Origin: a virus
Reading direction: 5' to 3' (one strand)
Virus record (IMG/VR): IMGVR_UViG_3300030688_000112
Location: 1-24,923 of that record
Length of the DNA: 24,923 nt
The notes below the pieces were generated by a model, which searched no databases, had not been told where the DNA came from, and worked only from the letters and a program-made list of their open reading frames with translations. Shown piece by piece: positions 5,930 to 12,586 of the stretch (the stretch's first letter is position 1; each line of letters opens with the position of its first letter). The translations under genes were made by a program, and so were the position numbers.

Positions 5930-5959
5930 CCCAACACCCGATGACTCTCCCGAGGTGGT

Positions 5960-6478
5960 ATGGAACCGAACGCTTGCATCGCCGGAATTGACCCAGGCTC
6001 TAAAGGAGCGATTGCTTTCCTGTATCCCAGGCAAGGCAAGCTTGCGGTCTATGCCCTGCCGGTCACCAAGGTGGTTGGTAGCAGTCGCACGTTCACCTAC
6101 GCGGATGGTGCAGGTCTCGCTGCCTTGTGCAGGCTACACGCACCCGTCAAGGCATTCCTGGAGCGCGTTCATTCATTGCCCGGCGACGGTGCGGTTGGCG
6201 CGTTCATCTTCGGTGATAACTTTGGAACCATCAAAGGCGTGCTCGGAACGTTAGGCATTGAAACATACCAGATCGAACCGTCTGTCTGGAAGAAGACGAT
6301 GAAAGCGCCGGCTGACAAGGCTCTGTCCAGAAAGCGTGCCAACGACCTGTTTCCGGAGTGCGTCAAGCTCTTCACCCGTGCTGACAAGGCCGAGGCTGCG
6401 ATGATCGCACTTTACGGCTCGCTTCGGACGAATTGGATATTCGAGCGCATCCAACCGTGGAAGGAGCGCAACCAATGA
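5960..6478 (+). CDS. RuvC-like Holliday junction resolvase (phage/Pox A22-type)
   Basis: The ATG at 5960 follows GAGGTGG. The protein (172 aa) has the RNase H-fold first strand CIAGIDPGSKGAIAF (residues 6-20), with the catalytic Asp in GIDPG. A central 'FGDNFGTIKGVLGTLGIETYQIEPSVWKK' (residues ~76-104) is typical of phage resolvases. Near the end, 'TRADKAEAAMIALYG' carries D and E that complete the acidic site. Length and motif order fit the RuvC-like family of phages that resolve branched DNA before packaging. It heads the operon with terminase, which agrees with that role. The stop overlaps the next ATG (ATGA). Confidence 0.88.
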   Translation: MEPNACIAGIDPGSKGAIAFLYPRQGKLAVYALPVTKVVGSSRTFTYADGAGLAALCRLHAPVKAFLERVHSLPGDGAVGAFIFGDNFGTIKGVLGTLGIETYQIEPSVWKKTMKAPADKALSRKRANDLFPECVKLFTRADKAEAAMIALYGSLRTNWIFERIQPWKERNQ

Positions 6479-7092
6479 TCGCTGCGCTCTATGTTGAGTC
6501 GAACGGAACTTACGCCAATCTTCCTGGAGTCGATCTGTGGGATCGAGAGCGTGACGCGAGACTCTATTACGGGCCACACTCAGTCGTCGCTCATCCCCCA
6601 TGTCAGCTTTGGGGTAAATTTTGCCACGTAAACTACGCTCGTTGGGGCGGAGAGCACAACCGGCCTGGAAACGACGGTGGATGCTTCGAAGCAGCGCTTG
6701 CATCCGTCCGTAAGTGGGGCGGAATATTGGAGCACCCCGCATTCAGTAGTGCATGGGCTAAATACAATCTTCCACGTCCAACTGTAGTTGGGGATTGGCT
6801 CCGTGCTGCCCCTAGCGAGTATGTTTGCGAGGTCTGGCAAGTAGCATACGGACACAAAGCCAGAAAGAGAACGTGGCTATTCTATTGCGGAACTATCGCA
6901 CCTCCTGCAATGCGGTGGGATCGACCTGATGCATCCCATCAAATTGGTGGTCACGATCAGCGTGGAAAAGAGCGCAATAAGCCAACAATCAGTGGCAAAG
7001 CAGCAAGCGCTACGCCTACTGAATTTCGCGACGCACTACTGGCGATTGCCAGAGAGGCGCTCATCCGGACGTCGGAGGCTTCGCATGCCTGA
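6475..7092 (+). CDS. Phage DNA-methyltransferase-like protein, PPC-containing family
   Basis: The start at ATG 6475 overlaps the resolvase stop and follows AAGGAG. An ORF start at 6433 would overlap the previous gene. The protein (205 aa) begins MIAALYVESNGTYANLPGVDLW, then has 'YYGPHSVVAHPPCQLWGKFCHVNY' (residues ~36-58), 'NDGGCFEAALASVRKWGGILEHPA' and 'AYGHKARKRTWLFYCG'. I recognise this order from a common phage family often annotated as hypothetical or cytosine-methyltransferase-like. The HPPC motif resembles the catalytic PC motif of C5 methyltransferases, and GGILEHP resembles its neighbouring motifs. A full target-recognition domain is absent, so enzyme activity is uncertain. The family sits next to resolvase and terminase genes in other phages (from memory). 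Confidence 0.75.
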   Translation: MIAALYVESNGTYANLPGVDLWDRERDARLYYGPHSVVAHPPCQLWGKFCHVNYARWGGEHNRPGNDGGCFEAALASVRKWGGILEHPAFSSAWAKYNLPRPTVVGDWLRAAPSEYVCEVWQVAYGHKARKRTWLFYCGTIAPPAMRWDRPDASHQIGGHDQRGKERNKPTISGKAASATPTEFRDALLAIAREALIRTSEASHA

Positions 7093-7582
7093 GCCCTACA
7101 CCATCGAAGAGGTCGATCCGGATACCGATCTAAGAGCGTGGCAAACAATCATCCGCATGCACACGGTGACGCTGCCGGACGATCTGGTGCGTCTACCTGA
7201 CGATGGATGGTGGTTCATTGCCTACCAGGGTCTGGTGCCTGTTGCATATGCCGGGTTGACTGAGTTTGGCACGCGGAGCAAAGCAACAGGTAAGGCTCGG
7301 TTCACAAAGAAAACGGGACTCCTGACTCGTTCCGGCGTGCTCAACTCTCATCGTGGTCATGGATTGCAACGAGACCTCATCGCGGCTCGCATTGCGAAGG
7401 CTCAGACTCTGAAGTTCACCGAGCTTCGGTCGACCACCTACGACAACCCACACTCATCGAACAACCTCATCGCCTCGGGCTTCCGCATGTTTCGTCCTGA
7501 AGCTGGAACGTCGTGGGGATGCGAGGGAACGAACTACTGGCGCTTGAACCTGAAGGAACACACCAATGCCCGCACTGAATAA
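7085..7582 (+). CDS. GNAT-family N-acetyltransferase
   Basis: The start is ATG 7085 behind GGAGG (MPEPYTIEEVD). Longer frames from 6929 lack a ribosome site. The 165-aa protein has the core GNAT pattern: strands 'GWWFIAYQGLVPVAYAGLTEF', then 'TRSGVLNSHRGHGLQRDLIAARIAKAQ' with the acetyl-CoA binding loop R-GHG-Q (residues ~91-95), and 'STTYDNPHSSNNLIASGFRMF', the common N-x2-S-N-N-L...-GF motif. The substrate is unknown. GNAT genes near terminase genes are frequent in phages, where they may modify proteins or antibiotics. It overlaps the previous gene by 8 bases and the next by 17. Confidence 0.85.
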   Translation: MPEPYTIEEVDPDTDLRAWQTIIRMHTVTLPDDLVRLPDDGWWFIAYQGLVPVAYAGLTEFGTRSKATGKARFTKKTGLLTRSGVLNSHRGHGLQRDLIAARIAKAQTLKFTELRSTTYDNPHSSNNLIASGFRMFRPEAGTSWGCEGTNYWRLNLKEHTNARTE

Positions 7583-8135
7583 CGCCCGATGGGAGATGTA
7601 TTGCACGGGCATTGCACAAGGCAAGAACCAGATGCAGTCTTACAAAGACGCCGGGTTCTCTTCTGAAGGCCAAGGCAACGCAACCACATTATCGAAGCGT
7701 CCTGAGATCAAAGCGCGTGTCGCTGAGTTGATAGAAGAGCGCACTCAGTTCCGTGCCAATTACACACAGAACGGCAATCTCGAACATTTAGGTGAGATCG
7801 AGAATATGCTTGAGACTGGCGAAGTTGATCGACGCTGGGTCATGAAACACCTGATGGACAACGTCCGCGATGCTCGGGAAGCCGGCCAGTTCTCGGCGTC
7901 AAACAAGGCGCTGGAGATGCTCGGCAAAGAGATCGGCATGTTCCAAGAGAAGGGCAAGAAAGCTGACGACGATGAAGGCAAGAAAGCACTTCCACCTCCG
8001 GTGTCTGTCGAAAATATCAATCTGTTGCTGGACTCCGTTGGTTACAAAGGTCCACCTATCGACCTGACTTCCATCGCACTTCCCGCACTAACTGGGGAGA
8101 AGACTCATGGCAATTCTAAGTCTGCACGATCGTGA
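7566..8135 (+). CDS. terS: Terminase small subunit
   Basis: The ATG at 7566 follows AAGGAAC. The 189-aa protein has an N-terminal DNA-binding region: 'NARWEMYCTGIAQGKNQMQSYKDAGFSSEGQGNATTLSKRPEIKARVAELI' (residues 6-57), the typical Terminase_2-like pattern with helix-turn-helix. A central helical region (ENMLETGEVDRRWVMKHLMDNVRDAREAGQFSASNKALEMLGKEIGMF) fits the oligomerisation segment. The tail is acidic and prolin-rich. It recognises packaging DNA and hands it to the large subunit. It overlaps the large-subunit gene by 29 bases. The family call is from pattern recognition. Confidence 0.85.
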   Translation: MPALNNARWEMYCTGIAQGKNQMQSYKDAGFSSEGQGNATTLSKRPEIKARVAELIEERTQFRANYTQNGNLEHLGEIENMLETGEVDRRWVMKHLMDNVRDAREAGQFSASNKALEMLGKEIGMFQEKGKKADDDEGKKALPPPVSVENINLLLDSVGYKGPPIDLTSIALPALTGEKTHGNSKSARS

Positions 8136-9867
8136 ACAATCCAGGCTTGCGGTATCACGCTTAGCGAGCCTACTGGAGACAGTCGAGAACGCGCTTGAAC
8201 GCGGAACCGAGATCAATCCAGAGGTAAAGTTTCTACTCGGTCAGGTCACTCAATCTGATTCGATCGATACGCAACACAACGCGATCAGTGAATGGCTAGA
8301 CAACACACGCCAGGACTATCGCGAAAAGCTGCGAGGCAGCGCTCAGAACAGCCTGTCCTGCTTCGCTGAGTTCATGAACATGGAAGAGCCTCCAGCCTTC
8401 CATCATGACTGGATGTGTGAGCGCCTGGAACTGGTTGCCACCCGCAAGATCATGCGGATGATTCTGAGCATGCCGCCTGGGCACGCAAAATCGACTTACT
8501 GCACCCACCTGTTTCCAGCATGGTATCTCGGAAAATATCCCAAGCACAAATACATCCAAGCAGGGCACACGCAAGACTTTGTCGATGAAGAGTTTGGTAA
8601 AAAGGTTCGAGGCATTATTGACAGCGAAGACTATCGCGAGGTGTTCCCAGAAATTAGACTTGATCCTGGCTCGAAAGCTGCCTCGCGGTTCGCTTTGGCG
8701 AAGTTCAAAGGCAAGTATCTCGGTCGCGGTGTAGGACAGGGCATCTCCGGTTTCCGTGCAAACATCGCTGCGGTAGACGATCCGTTCGCAAGCCGAGAAG
8801 ATGTTGAGAGTCCGACAACCAGAAAGAAAGTATTCGACTGGTTCATGGCGGATTTGACTACGCGACTTCTACCAAGGAGTCCGCTATTCGTGGTTGCAAC
8901 ACGATGGCATTCTGATGACCTGTGCGGGCGACTTGAAGCATTAAATGCAAAAGGACTTGGTATTCCTTGGGAAGTAGTTAACCTTGCTGCAATATCGGAA
9001 GGTATAAACGATCCATTAGGCCGGGGACCCGATTTACCATTGTGGCCCGGGTTCTACGACCTGGAGCATTTACTTAATCTCCGATCAACTCTACCTGCCC
9101 GTGACTGGAATAGCCTCTACCAGGGAAAGCCCATGGACGAGGCGGGCGGGTCGTTTCAGGTCGAATGGGTCCACCGATACACTGATTATCCCAAAAATGA
9201 TGTCAATGATCAGGGTGTGGTCTCTAAGATCAATATCCGCCGCATGGTTGTTTCTGTGGATTGTGCGAGCAAAATCGGAGAGCGGAACGACTACACGGTC
9301 ATTGGCGTCTGGATCGAAGACCTGAATCGGAAGCACTACCTCGTCGACGTCGTCCGGAAGCGTCTGGAGTTCAACGAGATGGTAACCACGATCGAGGACA
9401 CGGCGACCAAGTGGAACAGGCTCATCCCAGGCACTCAGGTCGCCGCCATCCTGGTCGAGGACAAAGGGTCGGGAACCCAATACATCCAGACCCGCAAGGC
9501 TCTGGCACCCGCTCCAGTCATCGCCATCGAGGTAGGCACAAGCAGCAAAGAATTCCGGTTTGACGGCGTCTGCCCGATGTTCGAAGGCGGTGAGGTGTTC
9601 TTGCCGTCCGCTACCGGCTGGCTTCCCGACTATGAACGGGAGCTTCTGGGCTTCCCCTACGCCAACCATGACGATCAGGTGGACATGACGTCGCAATACC
9701 TCGCCTGGGCGCGTGTGCGACGTGCTGGTGGCACCAGGAAGCTCGGCGGCAACGCTGTGTCTGCGCAATCCACTCCCCGAGGCGGACGACGCATGGGCGG
9801 CTCCCGTGGTGCTGGTAACTTTGCCGGCTCCAATCAGCATACGCCTAGCTCCAAGATCGCTGGCTGA
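8107..9867 (+). CDS. terL: Terminase large subunit (ATPase-nuclease)
   Basis: The ATG at 8107 has GGGGAGAAG upstream. The 586-aa protein carries an ATPase: Walker A PPGHAKST (residues 123-130), Walker B-like region IAAVDDPF (220-227) and coupling motif ATRWHSDDL (264-272). The RNase H-like nuclease follows: D385 in VSVDCAS, ED at 451-452 in ILVEDKGSG, and HDDQVD (521-526). All motifs are intact. It translocates phage DNA into the prohead and cuts it. It overlaps TerS by 29 bases. Unusually, the portal gene does not follow but lies 12.3 kb downstream. Confidence 0.95.
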   Translation: MAILSLHDREQSRLAVSRLASLLETVENALERGTEINPEVKFLLGQVTQSDSIDTQHNAISEWLDNTRQDYREKLRGSAQNSLSCFAEFMNMEEPPAFHHDWMCERLELVATRKIMRMILSMPPGHAKSTYCTHLFPAWYLGKYPKHKYIQAGHTQDFVDEEFGKKVRGIIDSEDYREVFPEIRLDPGSKAASRFALAKFKGKYLGRGVGQGISGFRANIAAVDDPFASREDVESPTTRKKVFDWFMADLTTRLLPRSPLFVVATRWHSDDLCGRLEALNAKGLGIPWEVVNLAAISEGINDPLGRGPDLPLWPGFYDLEHLLNLRSTLPARDWNSLYQGKPMDEAGGSFQVEWVHRYTDYPKNDVNDQGVVSKINIRRMVVSVDCASKIGERNDYTVIGVWIEDLNRKHYLVDVVRKRLEFNEMVTTIEDTATKWNRLIPGTQVAAILVEDKGSGTQYIQTRKALAPAPVIAIEVGTSSKEFRFDGVCPMFEGGEVFLPSATGWLPDYERELLGFPYANHDDQVDMTSQYLAWARVRRAGGTRKLGGNAVSAQSTPRGGRRMGGSRGAGNFAGSNQHTPSSKIAG

Positions 9868-10148
9868 CAGCTAAGCACGGATCATCCCGTCTGCAAGTCA
9901 TTGATTTCATTTAGGTAGTCTCGATTTATAGACGCGTGTAAAGCCCTTACAAGCGCATCGAAACCGGAATGAATGAGCAGAAAGCCTATATAAATCATAC
10001 TGTTGGGAAAGGTGTAACAAAACACACCTTTTGTTACCACGGGTGCGTAACGAAACCACCCCTCGGGGAGGTCCCAGCAGATCGGGAGGGTAACCCTCCA
10101 CGCCGAGGGTAGGACCCAGTCGATTCGCTTTTAGGATTGCCCTGGAAT
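9868..10148. other. Non-coding stretch after TerL
   Basis: No credible gene is present: open frames here lack ribosome sites. The stretch contains the alternative hairpins at 10008-10037 and two short GC-rich hairpins at 10063-10098 (CCTC-GGG-GAGG and GGAGGG-TAA-CCCTCC). It reads as the transcript end of the late operon plus possible structured leader or RNA. A packaging (cos/pac) site could lie here, but nothing identifies one. Confidence 0.5.
10008..10037 (+). terminator. Alternative hairpin pair after TerL (terminator/attenuator candidate)
   Basis: AAAGGTGT (10008-10015) pairs with ACACCTTT (10024-10031), and the T-rich TTGTT follows. The overlapping pair GTAACAAAA (10014-10022) and TTTTGTTAC (10029-10037) encloses loop CACACC. 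The two stems share bases, so only one can form at a time. It lies 140 bases after the terL stop and may end or attenuate the late transcript. Confidence 0.5.
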
Positions 10149-10178
10149 CAAAAACGCCCGGCTCTTTCGAACCGGGCG
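10149..10178 (-). terminator. Rho-independent terminator of the leftward HTH gene
   Basis: On the minus strand CGCCCGG and CCGGGCG form a GC-rich stem (10155-10178) with a T-run (10154-10149) after it. It lies about 34 bases beyond the stop of the HTH gene 10212-10601, a classic position and shape. Confidence 0.85.
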
Positions 10179-10211
10179 TGAGTTGAAACCGCTGCTATTA
10201 GGGCTGATAGC

Positions 10212-10601
10212 CTATGTTTCGTCACCTTTTTGCTCATCATCATCAAAAAACTCACTCGGAATGGGCAATCCGTTGTTTCTCAACGTCTGGAGCATGTTCA
10301 TGATCAGCGCGATGGTCTTCGGGATCGGAAAAATCCCCCGCAGGTAGCGCGTGATCGTGGTCTGAGCGATTCCTGTGCCTCGGCGGAGCGCCCGCTGCCA
10401 ACCTCGACCACCCAGAGCCGCTCGACCGATCGCTTCGAACTCCTCTGGTGTCAGAAAACCGATCTGAGGGCTGTCGATGATGGCTCTGCGTTCCTTTTTG
10501 ACTGGCGGCGGAGGCGTAGCGATCGTTTTAGGAGTGGGTTTGCTCCTATTTTTAGCCGCTGTGGTTGGTTTCTTTCCTCGTTTCGTTGGTTTGCGTGTCA
10601 T
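10212..10601 (-). CDS. HTH regulator with basic N-terminus (129 aa)
   Basis: The start is ATG 10601 (MTRKPTKRGKK) behind GGAG at 5 bases. A longer frame reaching 10643 has no ribosome site. Residues 1-40 are lysine/proline-rich and disordered. Residues 49-98 read 'LTPEEFEAIGRAALGGRGWQRALRRGTGIAQTTITRYLRGIFPIPKTIALIMNML', a HTH of the type seen in phage and prophage regulators: W-..-LR-.-GI-..TI-R-L-G-.-IP. A C-terminal acidic tail (DDDEQKGDE) follows. It is transcribed away from TerL and ends in a strong terminator. A ~590-base region with four ~30-base repeats lies upstream, plausibly its operator or target region (inference). Confidence 0.78.
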   Translation of the reverse strand: MTRKPTKRGKKPTTAAKNRSKPTPKTIATPPPPVKKERRAIIDSPQIGFLTPEEFEAIGRAALGGRGWQRALRRGTGIAQTTITRYLRGIFPIPKTIALIMNMLQTLRNNGLPIPSEFFDDDEQKGDET

Positions 10602-10744
10602 CTCGACTCCAAAAACTGCCACAGGCACTATTTTTAGGCGCAACGCCTGTTTAGAGACGCCGACACCAGCTTCGACGACGTCAGGATATCACGAGGCATT
10701 CCGCTCTGCTAGTTTTCATTATGCAACCATCCCGCGTTTTTGAT

Positions 10745-10883
10745 GGACATTTTCGGGGTCGATACATCATTTTTGCGGTGGAATCCTGGAGCCGGGTTGC
10801 CATTTTTGCTATTTCGATGAGGATTCCCCGGGTCGGAGTCTCATTTTTGCTCAGGAATCCTGGAGTCGGTTTCTCATTTTTGC
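10745..10883 (+). repeat. Four ~30-bp tandem repeats ending CATTTTTGC
   Basis: Units lie at 10745-10776 (divergent, 32 bases), 10780-10809, 10821-10850 and 10854-10883 (30 bases each). Consensus is GGAATCCYGGAGTCGG at the 5' side, 3-5 variable bases, then TCATTTTTGC. Spacers are 3, 11 and 3 bases, so units step by about 33-35, 41 and 33 bases, i.e. close to whole helix turns. This suggests same-face protein binding (iterons or operators). Confidence 0.75.
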
Positions 10884-11110
10884 TATACGCAGCCCTCCTG
10901 GGGTCACCCAGGTAGCGCGCACCCCCCGCTCCGCCCGCGCGGAGCATGATCCCCCTGCGGGTGCTTCTCCCGCCCCGTCCGCCGGGGCCACGCGTGGCTC
11001 TCGCTATGTGTCTGCCGTCCGATCCTACGCCATGGGCGCGGGTGGTGGCGGCTTTGGCTTGGCGCGATGTCTGGGTGGGTGGCTTCCTTTCGTCCTCTTC
11101 AATAAAAGCA

Positions 11111-11152
11111 TGGTAACTCATGCTTACGCTGGAGTCCAACGAAAACATGCGT
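11111..11152 (-). promoter_or_regulatory. Leftward promoter with overlapping operator-like palindrome
   Basis: On the minus strand the box ACGCATGTTTT (11152-11142) is followed by TTGGAC (11139-11134), a 17-base spacer and TTACCA (11116-11111). The near-perfect palindrome GTAAC-N5-CTTAC (11113-11127) overlaps the -10. A larger stem AAGCATG...CATGCTT surrounds it. It points to the HTH gene region at 10601. Confidence 0.4.
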
Positions 11153-11189
11153 AACGCATCATTTTCTTTGTTCCAAGAATTAGACGAAA

Positions 11190-11210
11190 CTAGACGCCAA
11201 CGGCGTCTAG
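11190..11210 (-). terminator. Hairpin terminator of the leftward small-gene block
   Basis: CTAGACGCC and GGCGTCTAG form a perfect 9-bp stem around a 3-base loop. On the minus strand it is followed by TTTCGTCT. It lies 16 bases beyond the last stop of the leftward block (11226), so it is the likely end of that transcript. Confidence 0.65.
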
Positions 11211-11225
11211 CCTATCCTGACGTTC

Positions 11226-11570
11226 CTAGCCTGCTAGAGCGCTCTTGATCTTTCCGCTGTAGTCTGTCGCCACCCATGCCGTGACACATGCTCGCAAGTC
11301 TGTCCTGTCCTCTTCCGACAGGTTCAAATGATCTGACAGGACGGACACGTTCCGGACAAGATCGGACACCGAACCGACGAAAGCCATATGGCGCGCATTG
11401 CCGTTGGAGTCGACGAAAGAACATTGCACGAAGGAATCGCTCGTAATGATTGCCTTGCCTTCGAAGCGCGGAGTCTGGCCATGGTTCGCACCAAATGCGC
11501 ATGAGAGAATCGCGCCGAATTGCGTCCCACGTGTCGCCGCAAGCGCGCGAGTCCTATAGGTAACGTTCAT
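11226..11570 (-). CDS. Hypothetical protein, last gene of switch-controlled block (114 aa)
   Basis: The start is ATG 11570-11568 (MNVTYRTRALAATRGTQFG), 8 bases after the AAGG end of repeat element copy 1. The longer open frame to 11687 would run through that element and is not credible. The protein shows a beta-rich N-terminal half ('ILSCAFGANHGQTPRFEGKAIITSDSFVQCSFVDSNGNARHMAFVGSVSDLV') and a helical C-terminus ('LSEEDRTDLRACVTAWVATDYSGKIKSALAG'). The latter resembles C-terminal helices of small phage proteins of similar length. No catalytic motif is seen and I do not recognise a family. Expression should depend on readthrough of, or SD release from, the element upstream. Confidence 0.75.
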   Translation of the reverse strand: MNVTYRTRALAATRGTQFGAILSCAFGANHGQTPRFEGKAIITSDSFVQCSFVDSNGNARHMAFVGSVSDLVRNVSVLSDHLNLSEEDRTDLRACVTAWVATDYSGKIKSALAG

Positions 11571-11578
11571 TGGATTAA

Positions 11579-11644
11579 CCTTGCTTCCTGCTAGGTTGGC
11601 ACGATGCCAGCCTATGAAGAAACAAGGCGGACGAGTCCGCCTTG
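11579..11644 (-). repeat. 66-nt RNA switch-like element, copy 1
   Basis: In leftward RNA, CAAGGCGGA-CTCG-TCCGCCTTG forms a 9-bp terminator-like hairpin followed by TTTCTT. A second stem TAGGCTGGCA / TGCCAACCTA (one C-A mismatch) follows, then the Shine-Dalgarno region AGGAAGCAAGG, 8 bases before the start at 11570. The 3' arm of hairpin 1 plus its T-run (CCTTGTTTCTT) is complementary to the SD region (with G-U pairs), so hairpin 1 and SD-sequestration exclude each other. Confidence 0.85.
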
Positions 11645-11650
11645 GATCGA

Positions 11651-11890
11651 TCACGTTGCGTTGTTTCGTTCGTTCCCATGCTCGCATGCCAGACAGATCA
11701 CAGTGACGATTGTGTCACCATCTTGGCTGACTTCTGCATCGTCCGCGAGCGGTGCGCCGCACGCGTCGCAAACGTCCGGCTTGTTCGATCCTTCCTCTTC
11801 TGTGGCAATGTCCGCCACAGCCTGAATTACCCTGACGAGTCCGTAAGACCTAATCAGCGACGCAAGAGCCTGATATTCAAAGTCAGTCAT
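11651..11890 (-). CDS. Zinc-ribbon small protein (79 aa)
   Basis: The start is ATG 11890-11888 (MTDFEYQALASLIRSYG), 6 bases after the AAGG of element copy 2. An in-frame TTG at 11896 is an unlikely alternative. Residues 43-73 contain CDACGAPLADDAEVSQDGDTIVTVICLAC: two CxxC pairs 23 residues apart, a zinc ribbon. The N-terminal half is an amphipathic helix pair. The protein probably binds nucleic acid or another protein through zinc, but I cannot name a target. It lies between element copies 2 and 1. Confidence 0.75.
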   Translation of the reverse strand: MTDFEYQALASLIRSYGLVRVIQAVADIATEEEGSNKPDVCDACGAPLADDAEVSQDGDTIVTVICLACEHGNERNNAT

Positions 11891-11896
11891 GTGCAA

Positions 11897-11962
11897 CCTT
11901 GCTTCCTGCTAGGCTGACACGATGCCAGCCTATGAAGAAACAAGGCGGACGAGTCCGCCTTG
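11897..11962 (-). repeat. 66-nt RNA switch-like element, copy 2
   Basis: This copy differs from copy 1 by two bases, one in each position of the second stem (G-U instead of a pair). The terminator-like hairpin, its T-rich tail and the SD-containing segment are unchanged. It lies between the genes 11969-12202 and 11651-11890. Confidence 0.85.
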
Positions 11963-11968
11963 GATAGC

Positions 11969-12202
11969 CTAAGCTATCATCGCCTTTAACTCAGTCTTGA
12001 CACGCCGCGCGACATCTCCGCGCCATGCGGCGGCATTGCTTAGGAAATACCGCACGATGACGCGCGCATTGTCCATCTCATAGCGATCCGACACGGAGTC
12101 CAGCGATTGCATGGCGGACAGATACGGGACTGCGCCAAAATAGACCTTTTTCCAATCGGCGCGAATCTCGCGGGCGATAGCGGCAATAGAGCGTGTGGAC
12201 AT
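11969..12202 (-). CDS. Conserved small phage protein (77 aa), 'RSIA-IAREIRADW' type
   Basis: The ATG (12202-12200) lies 8 bases after the AAGG of element copy 3. The protein is MSTRSIAAIAREIRADWKK followed by VYFGAVPYLSAMQSLDSVSD, a tyrosine/aromatic centre and a basic C-terminal helix (ARRVKTELKAMIA). I recognise 'RSIA-IA-EIR-DWK-..-FGAVPYLDAM-SL...VRYFLSNA--WRGD-ARRVK-ELK' as a small family of phages and actinobacterial/proteobacterial prophages, with function unknown to me. The invariant W and YF-NA-WRG core is intact. It stands between switch elements copies 3 and 2. Confidence 0.8.
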   Translation of the reverse strand: MSTRSIAAIAREIRADWKKVYFGAVPYLSAMQSLDSVSDRYEMDNARVIVRYFLSNAAAWRGDVARRVKTELKAMIA

Positions 12203-12210
12203 GAGATTGA

Positions 12211-12276
12211 CCTTGTTTCCTGCTAGGCTGGCACGATGCCAGCCTATGAAGAAACAAGGCGGACGAGTCCGCCTTG
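12211..12276 (-). repeat. 66-nt RNA switch-like element, copy 3
   Basis: In this copy the SD segment reads AGGAAACAAGG, so it pairs with CCTTGTTTCTT without the G-U at the sixth position. The second stem TAGGCTGGCA/TGCCAGCCTA is perfect. The terminator-like hairpin is identical to the other copies. It lies between genes 12281-12505 and 11969-12202. Confidence 0.88.
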
Positions 12277-12280
12277 AGTC

Positions 12281-12505
12281 CTACCGTTTCACCTTGCCTA
12301 AGCGTATCCGGCGGACAAGTTCGCGTTCCGCATCTTTCGCGCGCTTTTGTTCCGCCTTGTTTGTTGGAGTCATGGAAAAATCAGCGTTATCACGTTCATC
12401 CGCCCGAATGATCCAAATCAATTCGGATACTCGCAAACGCGGCAGCGCAACGTTATTGATACGATTAACCCAAGCGTTGAATTGTGCGTCGGTTTGCCTT
12501 GCCAT
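12281..12505 (-). CDS. Basic hypothetical protein (74 aa)
   Basis: The ATG (12505-12503) lies 9 bases after the AAGG of element copy 4. The protein is MARQTDAQFNAWVNRINNVALP and later RVSELIWIIRADERDNADFSM, ending in a strongly basic helix 'NKAEQKRAKDAERELVRRIRLGKVKR'. It is likely helical. A DNA/RNA contact is plausible from charge but not demonstrated. I do not recognise the family. It is flanked by copies 4 and 3. Confidence 0.7.
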   Translation of the reverse strand: MARQTDAQFNAWVNRINNVALPRLRVSELIWIIRADERDNADFSMTPTNKAEQKRAKDAERELVRRIRLGKVKR

Positions 12506-12514
12506 GATGCTTAA

Positions 12515-12580
12515 CCTTGTTTCCTGCTAGGCTGGCACGATGTCAGCCTATGAAGAAACAAGGCGGACGAGTCCGCCTTG
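12515..12580 (-). repeat. 66-nt RNA switch-like element, copy 4
   Basis: Like copy 3, with a single base change in the second stem that gives an A-C mismatch. The terminator-like hairpin and the SD-complementary segment are identical to the others. It separates genes 12587-12775 and 12281-12505. Confidence 0.88.
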
Positions 12581-12586
12581 CGTGTA

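Larger units (their letters stand above)
5207..5959. other. Gene-free control region between HTH regulator and RuvC-like gene
   Basis: This ~750-base stretch holds the palindrome at 5243-5569, a 13-base near-palindrome ATGTTTAAAACAT (5585-5597), and a strong hairpin terminator at 5705-5738. It also has a weak rightward promoter at 5900-5929. Open frames inside it, including 5564-5869, lack ribosome sites and protein-like composition, and I consider them non-coding. A plus-strand extended -10 at 5221-5229 and the orphan terminator leave room for a non-coding transcript across the palindrome. Confidence 0.6.
10602..11189. other. Gene-free upstream region with hairpins and repeats
   Basis: About 590 bases without a credible gene. 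It contains the ~30-base tandem repeats (10745-10883) and a GC-rich part with short perfect stems: CCTGGG-GTCA-CCCAGG near 10897-10912 and GCTCCGC-CCGC-GCGGAGC near 10928-10946. At its right end are a GTAAC-N5-CTTAC palindrome and a leftward promoter-like sequence (11111-11139). If that promoter drives the HTH gene, its mRNA would have a ~500-base leader. The longest minus-strand open frame here (10681-11148) is low complexity and without a ribosome site. Confidence 0.55.

Noticed and set aside
9907-10101. 64-aa minus-strand frame after terL
   Set aside because: It lies in a region of alternative hairpins, lacks a ribosome site and has no recognisable sequence pattern.
10681-11148. 155-aa minus-strand open frame upstream of the HTH gene
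   Set aside because: It is rich in Arg/Gly low complexity, has no ribosome site, and runs through the tandem repeats and GC-rich hairpins. I treat the region as non-coding.
11579-12580. Hammerhead ribozyme in the 66-nt elements (CGGACGAGTCCG looked like stem II)
   Set aside because: The CTGATGA core and GAAA positions required for a hammerhead are missing on both strands.
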